Positions 26,101 to 38,861 of a DNA stretch of 64,000 nucleotides are shown here, one piece after another (positions within the stretch are counted from its first letter, which is position 1; the number at the start of each line of letters is the position of its first letter). Under the pieces are notes generated by a model. That model had not been told where the DNA came from and ran no database searches. It saw only the letters and a program-made list of their open reading frames with translations. The position numbers and the translations under genes are program-made. Source of the stretch: Sequoia sempervirens (Eukaryota; Streptophyta; Pinopsida; Cupressales; Cupressaceae); contig VDFB02321256.1 in the NCBI GenBank assembly GCA_007258455.2, positions 1 through 64,000 on the forward strand. Reading direction: 5' to 3'.

Positions 26101-26724
26101 ACCTTCATACAATATGACATCCAATCTTAATCCCAAGCTCCAAGAGTAACTCCTCCCAACATAAAATATAACTCTTAATTAATCAATATGACCTCTATAA
26201 CCAAGGGATTTAATTTTAACTCTAGGAAAGCACTCCAACATGAAGTAATAATTAAAATTATAGACCTCTTACATATGAATATAAACAGCCAATCAAAATA
26301 CTATTCATAGTACTCCTAGTAATATCTTATTTAATGACTTCTTACTACTATCATATGACTAATGATACATGGAAAAGAGTGCCAAAAATGGAACTCAAGG
26401 TTCCATCCAATTTGGGTGCTCTTTTCATGTCAACACATTATTTACAATATTTCAAATACTAAATAATTACTTTTAAACATAGGACTTGTAGGGCATACAA
26501 CATAGGACTTCATCTTATAGTTCTAACATCATTCTCACCTTATTTAAATGTTGTTTATTTATGTCAATTATTTGTGCCAACCAACATTCAACCCATGTTT
26601 TTGAAATAAAAAGCAACAAAACAAGGGTGCTGACCCATAAGTACAAGGCAACAAAGGCCATCCAGCAAAAGCACACTAACAACAAAGTGACAACAGAGAG
26701 AAAGCCATCACCCACAACACATCA
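23164..26724. other. Unassigned AT-rich sequence, possible LTR fragment at its right end
   Basis: No coding region was recognised. TTAATTAAATAATTC words near 23275 are shared with 40.1-40.3 kb and 58.1-59.0 kb and point to old retroelement noncoding DNA. Around 25910-26050 a stretch with AAGAAAACCATCGTAAGAGA resembles the complement of copia LTR ends, but no partner was found. Confidence 0.35.
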
Positions 26725-28548
26725 TCAAAAAACAAAAAGTACAGTAATCGTAGGATAACAAAGTTCTTCATGCAAGCATGAAACCAACCAAATAAGTCCA
26801 AAGACCACCAGGGGTCCACCAAGTTCAGCAGAAAAAACAAACAACAAGACATAGAAATAAACAAGAACAAACAAGCCCAACGGCCTAATTCTTTTCCTTC
26901 CTGCCAGGCATATCTTGTATAGCCGTCGCCCAATCCACCGTGAGGAACTCGAGAAGCTCCTTGAAACCAGCATCATCTTCAGCACCATTCACGGACTTGT
27001 CCTTCTGCAGCAAGCAAAGACTGGTGACCGACCTGTGCATGACCCTCAGGGAAAATTGAGACACCTCCTAGGACCTTCTTTTCCAACCTCTCCAATCTCC
27101 CCTTCAGCTTGTCCAACTTCTTCCCAAGCCTGATCTTTTTCCTTGTGATCTTCCTGCAAGGGGGCTTTTCCTTTAACCACATCAAAGGACTGGGGGGTAA
27201 TTTCCATCACATTTTCACTGGAAGGGCCCTTCTTCAAACTTTCTGACACATGGGACGCGCTATTCACCAACACCGACTGGCCTTCCCCACCCGCCACCAT
27301 TTCCTCGTGAATTTCACTATCACTCTCAAGATCCTTGTCTGAATCAGAGGCTTCCCACCTTGTCCTTCTTACAAACCATTCTATGAGATCGACGGGGGGT
27401 GTTAGCTTCTTCAGTGATCTCAATGTCAGAATCAATTTGATGGCAAACTTTAGCTTTCTTAGAGGCATTAGCCTTAGGGCGCGGGGTAGGGGCAAGCCGC
27501 TTTCTTTCCCTACTCATATCCCCTGGGCCCGTACCAGGGGAAGCACCATGGGGATGGGCTTTCAAGGCAGGATTCTTGAGGAATTTTTTCTTACTTGGGC
27601 CCGGCGTGTCCAAAATACTAGCAGAGGGGGGAGTAGAGGAAACTGGGGTTTCGTCAAGAGCAGGGAGAGACACGACTTCTTGCACAATGATAGGTCGAGC
27701 AGGGCGAAAGTGCCATATGGAAATGATAAAGCCTAGACATAAGGCCTTGGTGAAGGATAGTATAGTTCTTTCTGAAAATAGAGGCTTCATTAAACTCCGC
27801 AACAGTGCTATCAAGAGCATGATACAGGAAGAAAGGAATAGAAATATGCAGATGGTTCCTAAGGTGGTTGAGGAAATTAAAGTGGTAATAATAGTAGACC
27901 CCATACCTTCCTTCCAACGTGAAATATTTCATAATCACTAAACATACTTTATCCCATGGCTCCGACAGCGCCTCGCGGTCAAAGCCACCTCGCAACTTGA
28001 CAGGTTTCTCATCGCCGTGAAAAAATTGATTCAGACTAACCTGGTCTGGTACTTTCATAGTTTTCTTCCAAGTTCGACCACTATTCAGGAGCCCAATAAC
28101 TCTAGCAATAACCTCCTCAGAAACTTTGAAGGAAATGCCACCGATGGTGATCCTACCCTCATTCCATGAGGTGGCAAACTTATGAGAAGCCCTCATTGTG
28201 ACTAGTCATGGCCTCCATATACTGTGCAATTCCACCCTCTTTACAGATGTGCCAAATAGTGGCATACGCCTTCCACTCGTCACACCTATCTGGCTCCACA
28301 TGCACTCTCTCCCCACCCATAGAGCCCACACCAAAGATGCCGACGACCAGAATAGGGGAACCAAGGCAGAAGAGTTGGTAGTCAATTCTAGAAGCATCGA
28401 GAGGGAAAAGGCCAGCGAAAAGTGACCATAAAAGTCAAAAATAGAGGCAATAAATGTGACTTCTCACAATCCACGCAAGGGCAGTAGCTCCCTCGTGCGA
28501 ATCACCCACAACATGTAAGGGCATGATATCGGCGTAGTACTTAGCCAT
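26725..28548 (-). pseudogene. Retroelement-type protein resembling plant mobile domain/putative plant transposon families
   Basis: Minus strand, apparent start ATG at 28548-28546 (MAKYYADIMPLHVVG). The reading continues, with a stop and frameshifts near 28410, 28155 and 27720, through EWKAYATIWHICKEGG, IGGISFKVSEEVIARVIGLL, LSEPWDKVCLVIMKYFTLEG, YYYYHFNFLNHLRNH, ISIPFFLYHALDSTV and LHQGLMSRLYHFHMA. These motifs form a globular domain I recall from multicopy plant, especially conifer, retroelement-related proteins. Then come a disordered P/S/T-rich stretch, a basic patch (RERKRLAPTPRPKANASKKA), an acidic patch, a helical segment and finally a hydrophobic tail after GRKRIRPLG that could span a membrane twice or be 3'-UTR read through. 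The whole region is visibly GC-richer than its surroundings, suggesting later insertion. Molecular function unknown. Confidence 0.65.
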
Positions 28549-28804
28549 CACAAAAAATCTCATGAAATCTACAAACTTAAAAAGTTGAACACACAAATTT
28601 AGGGGATTCAAAAAATGATGACACCATCAGTCAGTGAGGATAGAAAGATTCGCCATATCACCAAACCACAAGAGGTCATACAAGCCATCAGACAAACATA
28701 TGAAACCCATCACCTCACATAACGACCAATTATTCAAACGCCAGCTCCCGCCAAAAATTCCAACCAAAGTTAGAAGGATCCTGACTAAAATAAGTAAGCA
28801 CCAT

Positions 28805-30215
28805 CTAGGACTCAACATTTAGATGTTTGAGATCTTCCTTTAAACAAACCAGAGCCAAGGGGGGCAAAGAAACCTCATTTCGCCAACACCTAAGCCCTTC
28901 AATATCAAGACTTGTTGCCGCCAAGCTGTCAGCAGTCATATTCCCTTCTTTGAAGACATGCTGGATAGAAAAGTCATGAAGAGCATTTAGGAGAGGGAAA
29001 ATGTCCTCCATAATACCTTTTAGGGACCATCCCACTTTCATCTTCCCTTTAGTGGCTTCCACAATTAGCATTGAATCACCTTCGATTTCCAAAGTCTTGA
29101 CACCAAGTGACAGCGCAATCTTAAGACCCCAGAGGAGAGCCATGCCTTCAGCCTGGTTACTAGTATGATAGCTCAATTTCCCCGCATAGGCAGCAACCAG
29201 GTTGCTGGAATGGTCCCTGATTATACCTCCAGCAGCTGACATCCCTCCCCTAGCCACCCCATCAAAGTTAAGCTTAGCCCAGGGTGGTTTAGGGTTTCCC
29301 CATCTAGTATGCTTCCTGATAATTGATTTGGAGTTGTCAAATCTCAGGACCTCATTGGGTAAATTCCAGGTGGTAGCAATGTTTCTATCCCAAGCAGTCG
29401 GGGGATTAGTAGGAATCTTCCATTTACATGTTGAGATATTATCCAGGAGCAGCTTATCAAGGATTATCAACAGACCATCCACATTGTTTTCCTTTTCTCT
29501 AAAAATCTTGTTATTCCTTTCTTTCCATAGGCACCAGCAGATGTGGGGTGGAATAAGTTGCCAGAGCAGTTTAATTAATGGATGATTGGAGGGGCATTTC
29601 CAATTTAAGATGAATTGGTGGATATCTCTATTAAAAACCCAAGAGATGTTCAGTCTCTGTAAAACATTCTGCCAGACCAGGGTAGCAAACTGGCAGTGAA
29701 TAAAAAGATGGGGGATGGTTTCTTCTTCCCTTTTGCAAAGAGTACACCAATTAGGGAATTGAAAGCCCCTCTTGACAAGGTTATCAATAGTTAAAATTTT
29801 CCCATGGATGGAGGTCCACCAGAAGAAGTTTATTTTAGGGATGAGCTAATGAAACCATACCTTCCTCCAGCACTGCACGTCACCACCAAACCTGAGAAGC
29901 AACAGATAAGCAGACTTAATAGTGAACTCCCCAGTGTGATTCTTTGACCAGAAAATTATGTTCTCCTTGGGAAATAGAGGGAGTCTAGAGCCATTTTCAA
30001 AAGCTCTTGAAGCTCCATAACCTTTGGAAGAAGGTTAGGCCAATGTAAGAAAGACAACTTCAAAGTTTTCCATCTAGCTCTGGGTGAGGTATAATGATAA
30101 ATGTAAGTACCAATGAGATTTTTAGCGTGTTCCCTTAATATATTAAAGTGACTGTTAGCAAGGGGTCTGCTCCCAATCCAGCTGTCCTTAAAGTACATTA
30201 GCATTTCCATTCATG
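28805..30215 (-). pseudogene. LINE ORF2 C-terminal part: zf-RVT linker and RNase H domain
   Basis: Minus strand. From 30210 the reading (FKDSWIGSRPLANSHF, then LDSLYFPRRT, and after a frameshift near 29950 FWSKNHTGEFTIKSAYLLLL) matches the region after the reverse transcriptase of plant LINEs. It continues with the zf-RVT signature WWTSIHGKILTIDNLVKRGF, CTLCKREEETIPHLFIHC and CWCLWKERNNKIF. From 29482 a clean frame reads PPWAKLNFDGVARGGMSAAG, NQAEGMALLWGLKIAL, LEIEGDSMLIVEATKG and HVFKEGNMTADSLAA. That is a complete RVT_3 RNase H, with the D, E, D and D catalytic positions visible, ending at a stop at 28805. The endonuclease and reverse transcriptase are missing, so this is a 5'-truncated copy, as LINEs usually leave. 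It is GC-rich compared with its flanks and relatively little decayed. Confidence 0.9.
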
Positions 30216-33157
30216 ATATATTAGCATATTCTAAGGGATCCCACTTCAACACCATCATGTTTGTAGATTGGTGTCATTTCAAATAATGGTTCAACAAATG
30301 CACATGGGTGGAAGCATAAATCCCTATCCCACTTGTGGGACATCTCGCAAAAGTACAATGCTTTTAAATGAAGGACATTCATTCAAATGTACATGACTTA
30401 CCATGTGTTAATGGGGTTAGAATGAAGGTCTAGGGGTTTGAGTGAAGGTCTTTTTTCTCATTTTTAATGTTGTATACTAAAATACCCATGGGAAATGGCC
30501 ATTGATTGGAGGTGGCTTTGAACAAAGGCCCTTAGTTGGCCCTTCAACTTTTGTTCATCTAGGTTCAGACAAAACTATTGATTTAGGATAAGGTTTCAAC
30601 AATCAAATGAAGTTGTTATGATATTTTACACTATCATATTCTTTGGAGTAAGATTTTTGAAAATTATAATTTATAATATTTTTGTTTAATTATTATTTAT
30701 TTTCTATTTTGTAGTTATCATAAATTTTCTACGACATAAAAATCTATGTTTGTGAACTTTTTCAAGCTGGGAAAACATTCTAAAAAATGTGTTCACCCTT
30801 TGTATTGATGTCCTTAGTTCAACAAAATAAAATAAAAATTGATTAATACATTTTTTTATGTTGAATGGAAAAATTATTGCTCTAAATTATAATAATTTGA
30901 ATTAAAAATAAATAAATAAAATATGCAACAAAAAAATGCATGTCCTCGTTAGGGGTCTATATTTAAGAAATTATGAATTTGATCATTTTTTATGTTGAAT
31001 GAAAAATAAACACACTAAAAATACTATAAAGTATATGAAAGAAGTTATAAGCAAATGTTTAAAAATAACATGATTTTTAAAAAAAATTACTAGTTCATAT
31101 CATTTTCAAATTCTTAATGATTTGCTAATTATACATAACAAAGAATAAAAAAATTACTAAAAATGATCTATATACACTACTTCAACTAAAAATCGAAACA
31201 CTTTTATACTTCGACTCCAAACCAACAATTGCTACAAGAATCGTGCACCATTCTTACCCACTCAAACAAATTAAGAAATAAATACCTAGAATAACATTAA
31301 AGAGACCTTTTAAATCTCCTCTATTTTATATTAATTAAAAAGGAAAAAAACTTGAACCTTACACTCACAATCACTTAGAGAGCTACACCATGCAAGTACT
31401 TGTTTATCCTCTTCTTTTAGGTTTTGTTCCTTTCTTCCATTGAATATAACAACTGTACTATACTATCTTATCCTATACCTAAATATCTAATAATTTTAAT
31501 ACATATTTTATATAGTGCAACATAAAGAACTTTGTGAGCCCTTCATTTAGATAATTGTGACGTGTTATTTGTGGTCACTCATAAAAGATACGATTTCGTG
31601 ATTGGCATGTCTTGTTAGAAATAATGCCCAATGATGTGGACATGGACTTTACTATTTTGAATGATTTTTAACCAAAAAGATTTGTAATGTGTGCTCTAGG
31701 ATAAAATGACCAACAAATATTAAATTAATAGGTGGTCCCATTGTCCTTTGTCAAAGCATTAATAGGTTTTAAATTAATTAATAATAATTATGGTGATAGG
31801 TGTTCTTTTAGTGAAGAGTATTAGATTAAGTGTATAGATTAATAGTTGAGAATCAAAGATTATCATCAAATAAATTAGTCTTTGATATGATAAGTACATT
31901 TTAATAAAATTGATCCAAATAAGAATGAAAATCAACTAATTATTAATAATAATTGTATTTTTTTTTTTATAGAATTTTGACATTTTATAATATTAATATT
32001 CTAAAAAAATAGTAAAATGAGTTATTTCTCTCATATCTTATTAGTCTATGAATGAAAAGACTATTCTATGTTTTCTCTTTGATCTATTTTTTATTTAATT
32101 TCAATTCAGTATTTTCAAACATCAATCATATGACTTTATTTTTTCTCAATTATAAAACTTATATAATTGTTATGATTTTGCATCATATCATATATGTTTG
32201 AAACAACATTGATAATGGTTTTTTGGATACCCCATACCTACATAAGTCAACAAAGTCTATTATTCATGTACCTAAATTACACCCACCCTTTTCTAAAGAT
32301 GAAAACACAGTAAATGAAAGCAACTGGAGGACCTATCTAAAGATGTACATTTTTTTATGATTTGTGAATGCTAAAGTTAAGATTTGGTTCATGATAAGGA
32401 TTGGTGGAACATCATAGATAAGTCACAAGATGTTTTTTTAAATTTTCCTCTCCCAATCAACTCTTAGCATTTTCTCACATCCTTACTTCAAATGTTTCAT
32501 TGTCTTATCATATAATAGTCTTTGCCTACACCCCAAATTTATTCTAAACAATACCATCTAAAATCATTGTGCAACTTGTTACATTGACCAATGACATCTC
32601 CACTTATACTATCTTTGATCCTTCACATCACCCTCCTTTGTCACATATATTCAAGTACTATTTTTAAACACCTAATAGTTTTTTGATAAAATCTCAATAG
32701 TCGTGGAAATCTAGCAAATAAGATTTCCCCAAGTATAATTTAAGAAATATAAGGATGCAATACAAAAAATGAAATCAAATCATACGAAGATTTGGTTTTC
32801 AATTATTGTGATAATTTTGATAAAGAAACAAAGTAGCGAGCTACATGTTGAGAAAAACTTGGCACTATTTGATTGCATAATGGACTTTAATTATGTGTAT
32901 AACATGTTGTACTTGATTTTTGAAAAGAAAAGTGTTAGTAGGTCATAGATAGGAGCAGAGCATACTGCAGGCTATTGAAAATGGTCCATGGTATCGGGAA
33001 AAGGAATTAGGTATAGTTAGGAGTCATGTCCCTTCAAGGGAATGTATGTATATATGTGATGTAAATCATATGTGAATAGAAGAGATAAAAAATGGAGTAT
33101 AGCATAATAGATAGAAATATATAATATTGGAGGAGAGACTAAGACTTGCCTTTTTCA
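30216..33157. other. Unassigned AT-rich intergenic sequence
   Basis: No ORF of note, LTR pair or RNA gene was recognised. Long A/T runs occur at 30800-31100 and 31900-32000. Confidence 0.5.
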
Positions 33158-34157
33158 TGAAAGGGACATCCAAACCTCATTTAAAAACTCACAACAACAT
33201 CTCATGCAACATTAAACATGAGGTAAAAAATTGCAACAACATAATTAATCTTCTTTATTTAACTTACAACACAATTTCACAACTTCAATAAAATATGATT
33301 ACATGAGTTTGTACAGCCATATAGGCTGGAAAAAAATATTACAAAACATAATTGAATCTTCTATAATAACAAAAAACAACATCAAAGAAAAGCTATAGGC
33401 TCCTCTTCTTCAAATCACCTTCTTGCACTGCAAAATTGACTCTTCAATCTGCCTTCTTCCACAACTAACTTTGCTAATATTCAATCATGGATATCATAAT
33501 CCATTTGTTGTTGCAACACCTCCCAAAACCTACTAAAAAATTTCCTTTTTCCTCTCTCTCCAAGAAAAGCCACACCTACCTCCCTTTTTCCCCCAAAATT
33601 TGGAAGAATAATAAATTCAAAATTGTTAAGTAACCTCTAATGATGCCTCCACTATCTCCATTTCTTGTAGCCTCTATTATTCCACATTCAACCTAGTAAA
33701 AATCCTCTTAAAATGCATTAAATGAACATATTAAAATGTTAAAAGGCGTCTTTGAATCCATTTCCATGAAATTTCCAAAATTGGTTGACAACTAGGATTC
33801 ACACTCCACTCAAGAAACCCTGAAAAAGAAAAAATCAAACAACTCAATCTTGGGTGCCTATTTCCATTGCTAAATTTAAGGAATAATAAATGAGTTGTCA
33901 TAGAGTGTCTCCCAAAAATCCACACCCAAATATCCTATTTGATTTTTCAAATTTTAAAATTACCTCCACAATTATCTCCAACACCAAAATTTGTAACTTT
34001 AATAAAGACCAATTTATTTAAAATATTATTTTGGCCAAATATTGCAAGTTATTTCTCCAAAAAACATAAAATACCAAACATTAGGAAAATAAAAAAATAA
34101 AATTCCCTCTTTTTTTCTTGATGAGGATTTCCCTTCACCATGGATGCTCCTGCATCA
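33158..34157 (-). repeat. 3' LTR of element C
   Basis: Left copy of the direct repeat, plus-strand start TGAAAGGGACATCC and end TGCATCA. It matches 35422-36411 throughout, with scattered substitutions and short indels. Confidence 0.9.
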
Positions 34158-34227
34158 GACACCCAAGGTAATTTCAAATGTTTCATGAGTTGAACTCATA
34201 AATAGTTATAGATCACGTGCTTGTTCT

Positions 34228-34960
34228 TTATCCATATTTCTTCCTTATCCACTTGTTTCTTCTTCGTGATCCTACTCTGAAACTTCCTATCTCTTCCTTC
34301 TTCATATTTCCTCTCTTTCTTCTCCTCATGAAATTTTCCTCACTATACCATGGTTCATCTTTCCATCCCACTTTATCATTTCCAACACTTGTACATAAAT
34401 CAACATTAACTAATTCATGAAAATCAATGAATTCTATCTGCACATCTTTCTCACCTATTTCTCCTTCACCCTCTTCTTCTTCTATGTCAATAAAATTCAT
34501 CATACCTTGTTGTATTTCAACTTGTAACATGTTATTGCTTCTCCATACCATCTCTCTTTCTTCACTTCCTTTTACCATTTCACCCTCACAAATATTAGCT
34601 TCTTTAGCAACATGGACAAAATTTGATAAATCAACAATTACCTCTATTTTCCTCCCCTGGCTCACTGCTGCAACTTTTTCTCCTTCAAAGAGGCATGTAT
34701 CAGTTGCAACCTCTTTCTTTTCATCATCTTCTTCTATAATTTCTTCCTAAAATATTTTTTCTATTTTTCTTATCTCCTCTTTCAACAAGAGATTATCTTC
34801 TTCTTCATCATTCCCTTTGTCAAATCTAGTACTATCAAAATCCATTCTTTGAATTGTTACATCATCCACAAATTCATCTACCTCTTTTGCATGTAAATTT
34901 TCACTAACATAATTAAATGATACCTCTTTTTCATCCTTATCCTTTTCACCTTGTCCTTGC
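34228..34960 (-). pseudogene. Acidic ORF of element C, unknown function
   Basis: The minus-strand frame begins around QGQGEKDKDEKEVSFNYVSE (about 34960), has one in-frame TAG near 34748 (KIEKIF-stop-EEIIEEDDEKKE) and then stays open for 145 codons to a stop at 34228. The protein is rich in E, D and K (MNFIDIEEEEGEGEIGEKD) and ends in a basic tail (FMRRRKRGNMKK, GSRRRNKWIRKKYG). A polypyrimidine stretch ending TTTGTTTGCAG just upstream resembles a 3' splice site. There is no similarity to gag or pol. It may be the C-terminal remnant of a gag-like or extra ORF. Confidence 0.45.
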
Positions 34961-35404
34961 TAAATCCTGCAAACAAAATTTAGTTAAAACAAAATCTTTA
35001 AAATTACCATTAAATTTGTGATATGTAGTGATCATTTTCTCTTCTTTCTTTCTCCATCCTTCCCTTATGCTTATTTTCTTTTCATTTTTCCTCTTTTAAG
35101 AGAACATTCTTCTTCCCACATCTCTCTTCTCATATTCCCACTTTCTCCTTAATCATCTTTTCCAATACATCTACTTCATCTTGGATCTTTTCAAACTCTT
35201 CAAGGTACTTCATATTTTCTACTTCTTCCCAATAATTTTCCCAAAAAAAAATTCTTATGGGCCTCCTCATGATCCATCCCATCCTCTCTAGTATAGACTA
35301 CCTCATGTCCAAAAGTTTGTCTACACACAAATCACACACACCACCACAAGTCTTGGTGCAAACTGCCTCACATCGATGCTTTTGCCTGCACACTCAAGAA
35401 CTCC

Positions 35405-35416
35405 TACTCTAATACC
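35405..35416 (-). promoter_or_regulatory. Decayed Met-type primer-binding site of element C
   Basis: On the minus strand TGGTATTAGAGT differs at two positions from TGGTATCAGAGC. It sits five bases inside the 5' LTR. It fixes the element's orientation. Confidence 0.8.
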
Positions 35417-35421
35417 ACTGA

Positions 35422-36411
35422 TGAAAGGGGCATCCAACCCTCATTAAGAAACTCACAACAAAATCTTATGCAACATTAAACATGAGCTAAAAAAATGCAA
35501 CAACATAATTAATCTTCTTTATTTAACTTGCAAAACAATTTCACAACTTCAATAAAATCTGATTCCATGAGTTTTTGCAGCCATAGAGGCTGAATAAAAT
35601 AATTACAAAATAGAATTGAATCTTCTATAAGAACAACAAACAACATCAAAGAAAAGATACAGGGTCCTCTTCTTCAAATCACCTTCCTACATTGCAAAAT
35701 TGACTCTTCAATTTGCCTTCTTCCACAACTAACTTTGCTAATATTCAATCATGGATATTATAATCCATTTGCTGCTACAACACCTCCCAAAACCTGCAAC
35801 TTTTCCTCTCTCTCCAATAAAATCCATGCCTACCTCCCTTTTTCCCCAAAAATCTAGAAGAATAATAATTCAAAATTATCAAATAACCTCTAATGATGCC
35901 TCCACCATCTCCATTTCCTATAACCTCTATTATTTCATGTTAAACTTGGTAAAAATCCTCATAAAATGCATTAAATGAACATATTAAAATGTTAAAAGGC
36001 ATCTTTGAATCCATTTTCATGAAATTTCCAAAATTGGTTGACAATTAGGACTCCCACTCCACTCAACAGGACCTTGAAAAAGGAAAAATCAAACACCTCA
36101 ATCTTAGGTGCTTGTTTCCATTGCTAAATTTAAGGAATAATAAATGAGTTGTCATAGAGTGCATCTCCCAAAAATCCACGCCCAAATCTCCTATTTTATT
36201 TTTCAAATTTCAAAATTGCCTCCATAATTATCTCCAACACCAAAATTTGTAACTTTAATAATGACCAATTTATTTAAAATATTATTTTGGCCAAATATTG
36301 CAAGTTATTTCTCCAAAAAACATAAAATACCAAACCTTAGGAAAATCAAAATAAAATGCCCTCTTTTTTTCTTGATGAGGATCGCCCTTCACCATGGATG
36401 CTCTTGCATCA
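35422..36411 (-). repeat. 5' LTR of element C
   Basis: Right copy of the direct repeat, plus-strand start TGAAAGGGGCATCC and end TTGCATCA, adjacent to the primer-binding site. Confidence 0.9.
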
Positions 36412-37054
36412 CTTTTGTACCTGATTATGGTATAATATAAATGAGTTTTAAGAATTATATATGCGTGTGATGAATGTTTGAATATTTATTTTGATATGGA
36501 TATGATGCTTGTTCAGTATTTCTTTTAGAATCCTACCACAATTGCTTGTTTCTCTTACTATATCCTCTAGGGTATTAAAAAACTACACAAGGAGTGCTAG
36601 GGTATAGATCTCTATATTGTACTTTTCCCCATTTCTTTTGCCAATATTGGTTTCATTGTTGGGACCCTAGAGAGAATAGTAAAGAAATTAGAAGCATAAG
36701 AAGGTAAGGAAAGTTGGCAAAAAATTAAATCTTGTCAAACCCTAAGAGCCACCTCTGTGAGAGGGGGGTAGGCCATTAGGGGATTAAAAATGGAAGGGGG
36801 GGAGGGATCCCAAATATCCCCGAAAATATGTGACTATTCAAGATCTTCTTTGAAAATTAAGATACACATATGGGAAGAATAAAGATCTGGACCAAGAAAA
36901 CATATGGGAATAGGAGAAAACAAAAGGAGAAGAGAGATATTTGAAATCATTAAATTAGAGATATAAATGAATGAAAAAGAAAGGAGACTAAAACAAACTT
37001 AGGAAAGAGAGAAGGTATTGCAAGAGAGAAATAAAAGAAAGAGAGAAAGAACAA
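36412..37054. other. Flanking sequence with purine-rich stretch
   Basis: Bases 36840-37050 are strongly purine-rich (GAAAGAGAGAAAGAAC words). No gene was recognised before the open frame starting at 37055. Confidence 0.4.
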
Positions 37055-37405
37055 GTGGGAAAAATGATAGAACAAATTTTAAAGAAAAGAGGGGATCATG
37101 CCAAAAAGGGTGTTGTTGAGTGCGCCAATGTGGGTGCAACCAATAATAGGAATGAAGGAAGAAAGGAAATGGAATCCAAGAATACCACAAAAGAGCAGAA
37201 TGGAAAAGTGGTGGAACCTAATCTTAATCCTGGGAATTTGTTAACTAAACATGAATCAATATCGACCATTAATGAAAAGATAATTAAAAATGAATATTTA
37301 TCAGGAACAAACATCACCCCTAGACCAACAGTCTCTCCTTATGCTAGATATAATACATATAGGTATAGAAAAAGGAAAGAGGAAGGTAGAAGGCTAGAAT
37401 TATGA
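37055..37405 (+). pseudogene. Possible N-terminal part of an interrupted gypsy gag
   Basis: Open frame of 116 codons, hydrophilic and basic (MGKMIEQILKKRGDHAKKG, then YNTYRYRKRKEEGRRLEL). No domain can be assigned. It stops 35 bp before the target duplication of element D. The sequence on the other side of element D (from 45165) encodes a gypsy capsid on the same strand. Removing element D would bring the two within a few hundred bases, so this may be the gag N-terminal arm. That is inference. Confidence 0.35.
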
Positions 37406-37439
37406 ATAACATATATAGTAAATTGGGATATTTTGGAAA

Positions 37440-37444
37440 GTAAT
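37440..37444 (+). repeat. Target site duplication GTAAT, left copy of element D
   Basis: GTAAT immediately precedes the left LTR and recurs exactly at 45160-45164 immediately after the right LTR. Confidence 0.92.
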
Positions 37445-38858
37445 TGAAAAGAAGAAAGATAGGTAACGTGGCATCAAAATAGGGGTATGAACCACTTAGG
37501 AACCTATTCTTCCTCAATTCATTAGGAAATGAGATCCCCACCTAAAATTTACTAACAACCCTTAGGTGAATCAATTTAAGGTGTGAATCTACAAGTTTCC
37601 TTTTTTTTGCAAGGATGGGGGTCTTAGTCGAACAACACTTTGGGGAGAAAAACTAAAAATAGTAAACTAACTCCAAAATGCAATCTACAACTTGGAATAG
37701 CAAGATGAAACTAAAAATAAGTAGAACCAAAAATTAGATCATAGATCAAAGAAGGGCATGATGATGTGTGACAGTCACCAAATGTCAATTTTTGAAGTTG
37801 ATCTAGGACTCATTCGCCTAGGGGTGAATGGGTCTTGAGTTAGGGTTTGTTTGCAACTTTCGGGAGCCTCTGTTATAGATCTGAATCTTTCAATTTTCCC
37901 AATTTTTAGGTTTGGAAAGCCAAAAATAAATTATATAAGTGAGTTCCCATGAGATGACAACTTTTGCAACTTTGACTTCAATTTTTCTCTTCAATATTTC
38001 ATCCACCTAAATCTGCAAACACAAATCAAGAGGGAAAAATGTTTTTTTTTGGTGAATGGGGGTTTTCTGTGGTCAAACCTCATTTTTGTAATAAAACCTT
38101 GAAATGAAATAAAATAGCATGAAAGGAATGATTAATGAGCAACCTAATGTCACAACTCACTAGACCCTTGAATAAACCTTGGAATGCAAATATTCAACTT
38201 TCATGAAATATATTCAATGGATGTGGATCTTGAACATTGAATCTTGACTTGAAATAATTCTTTGAATTCTTGAATGGATCATGAAACCTACATCATCTTA
38301 TTAGCTCTAAAAACATGCATGATGCAAGAAGACTTTGACATGATAATTAGATCTTGAATGCTGCAATAAAACTTTTTTAAATCTTCTCTTGAATTCTTTT
38401 GATCACCTTATATTTATAGATATGTATCCTCAATTTCCTAAAATTCAAATATCATGCAAGCCAACATCTATATATATATATTTGAGAACACTAAAATACC
38501 GCCAAAAACATAATTTAAATTTAGGTCCTAGGTCTAAAGGAGGACCCATTCACCTATGGATGAATGGGTCCTAGGTTCCTAACCCTAGGACACACATTGC
38601 TTAATGAGAAGTGTTATGTTAAGGAATTAATGAATCTTAGGTTTCCTCTTTGGAAAATGTAATAAAATAGGCTTGGATTTGAATTAAAGGGCCAATTAAG
38701 GAAAATTAATCTCAATTAATTAAAGGATCCCTAAATAAGTGTGGAAGTGTAAATGGGTACACTTTCCAACACCAAAATAAGGCACAATTAAGTCCAAATT
38801 AACATTAATTCCAAATTAAGTGTGAAAATGTAAAAGGGATACATTTTTCTACACTACA
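37445..38858 (-). repeat. 3' LTR of element D
   Basis: Contains shared words such as ATAGGGGTATGAAC, CTATTCTTCCTCAATTCATT and CATGCATGATGCAAGAAG, and ends TTTTTCTACACTACA. Indels account for the small length difference from the other LTR. Confidence 0.93.
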
Positions 38859-38861
38859 TTT

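Larger units (their letters stand above)
33158..36411 (-). mobile_element. Element C: short non-autonomous LTR retrotransposon
   Basis: Direct LTRs at 33158-34157 and 35422-36411 flank only about 1.26 kb. The element lies on the minus strand: reading that strand, the 5' LTR (35422-36411) ends in TTTCA and is followed by TCAG and TGGTATTAGAG, a slightly decayed Met-type primer-binding site. LTRs read TGATGCA...CCTTTCA on the minus strand, so the TG...CA ends are intact. The interior encodes only an acidic ORF. The whole element is about 3.25 kb. I could not find a clean 5-bp target duplication (TTTCA versus CTTTT). Confidence 0.85.

Noticed and set aside
26515..26760. Short overlapping ORFs on both strands near 26.6 kb
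   Set aside because: Noncoding tail of the GC-rich insertion; no motif or conserved frame visible.
33153..36416. Target site duplication for element C
   Set aside because: Flanks TTTCA and CTTTT do not match; no clean duplication could be placed.
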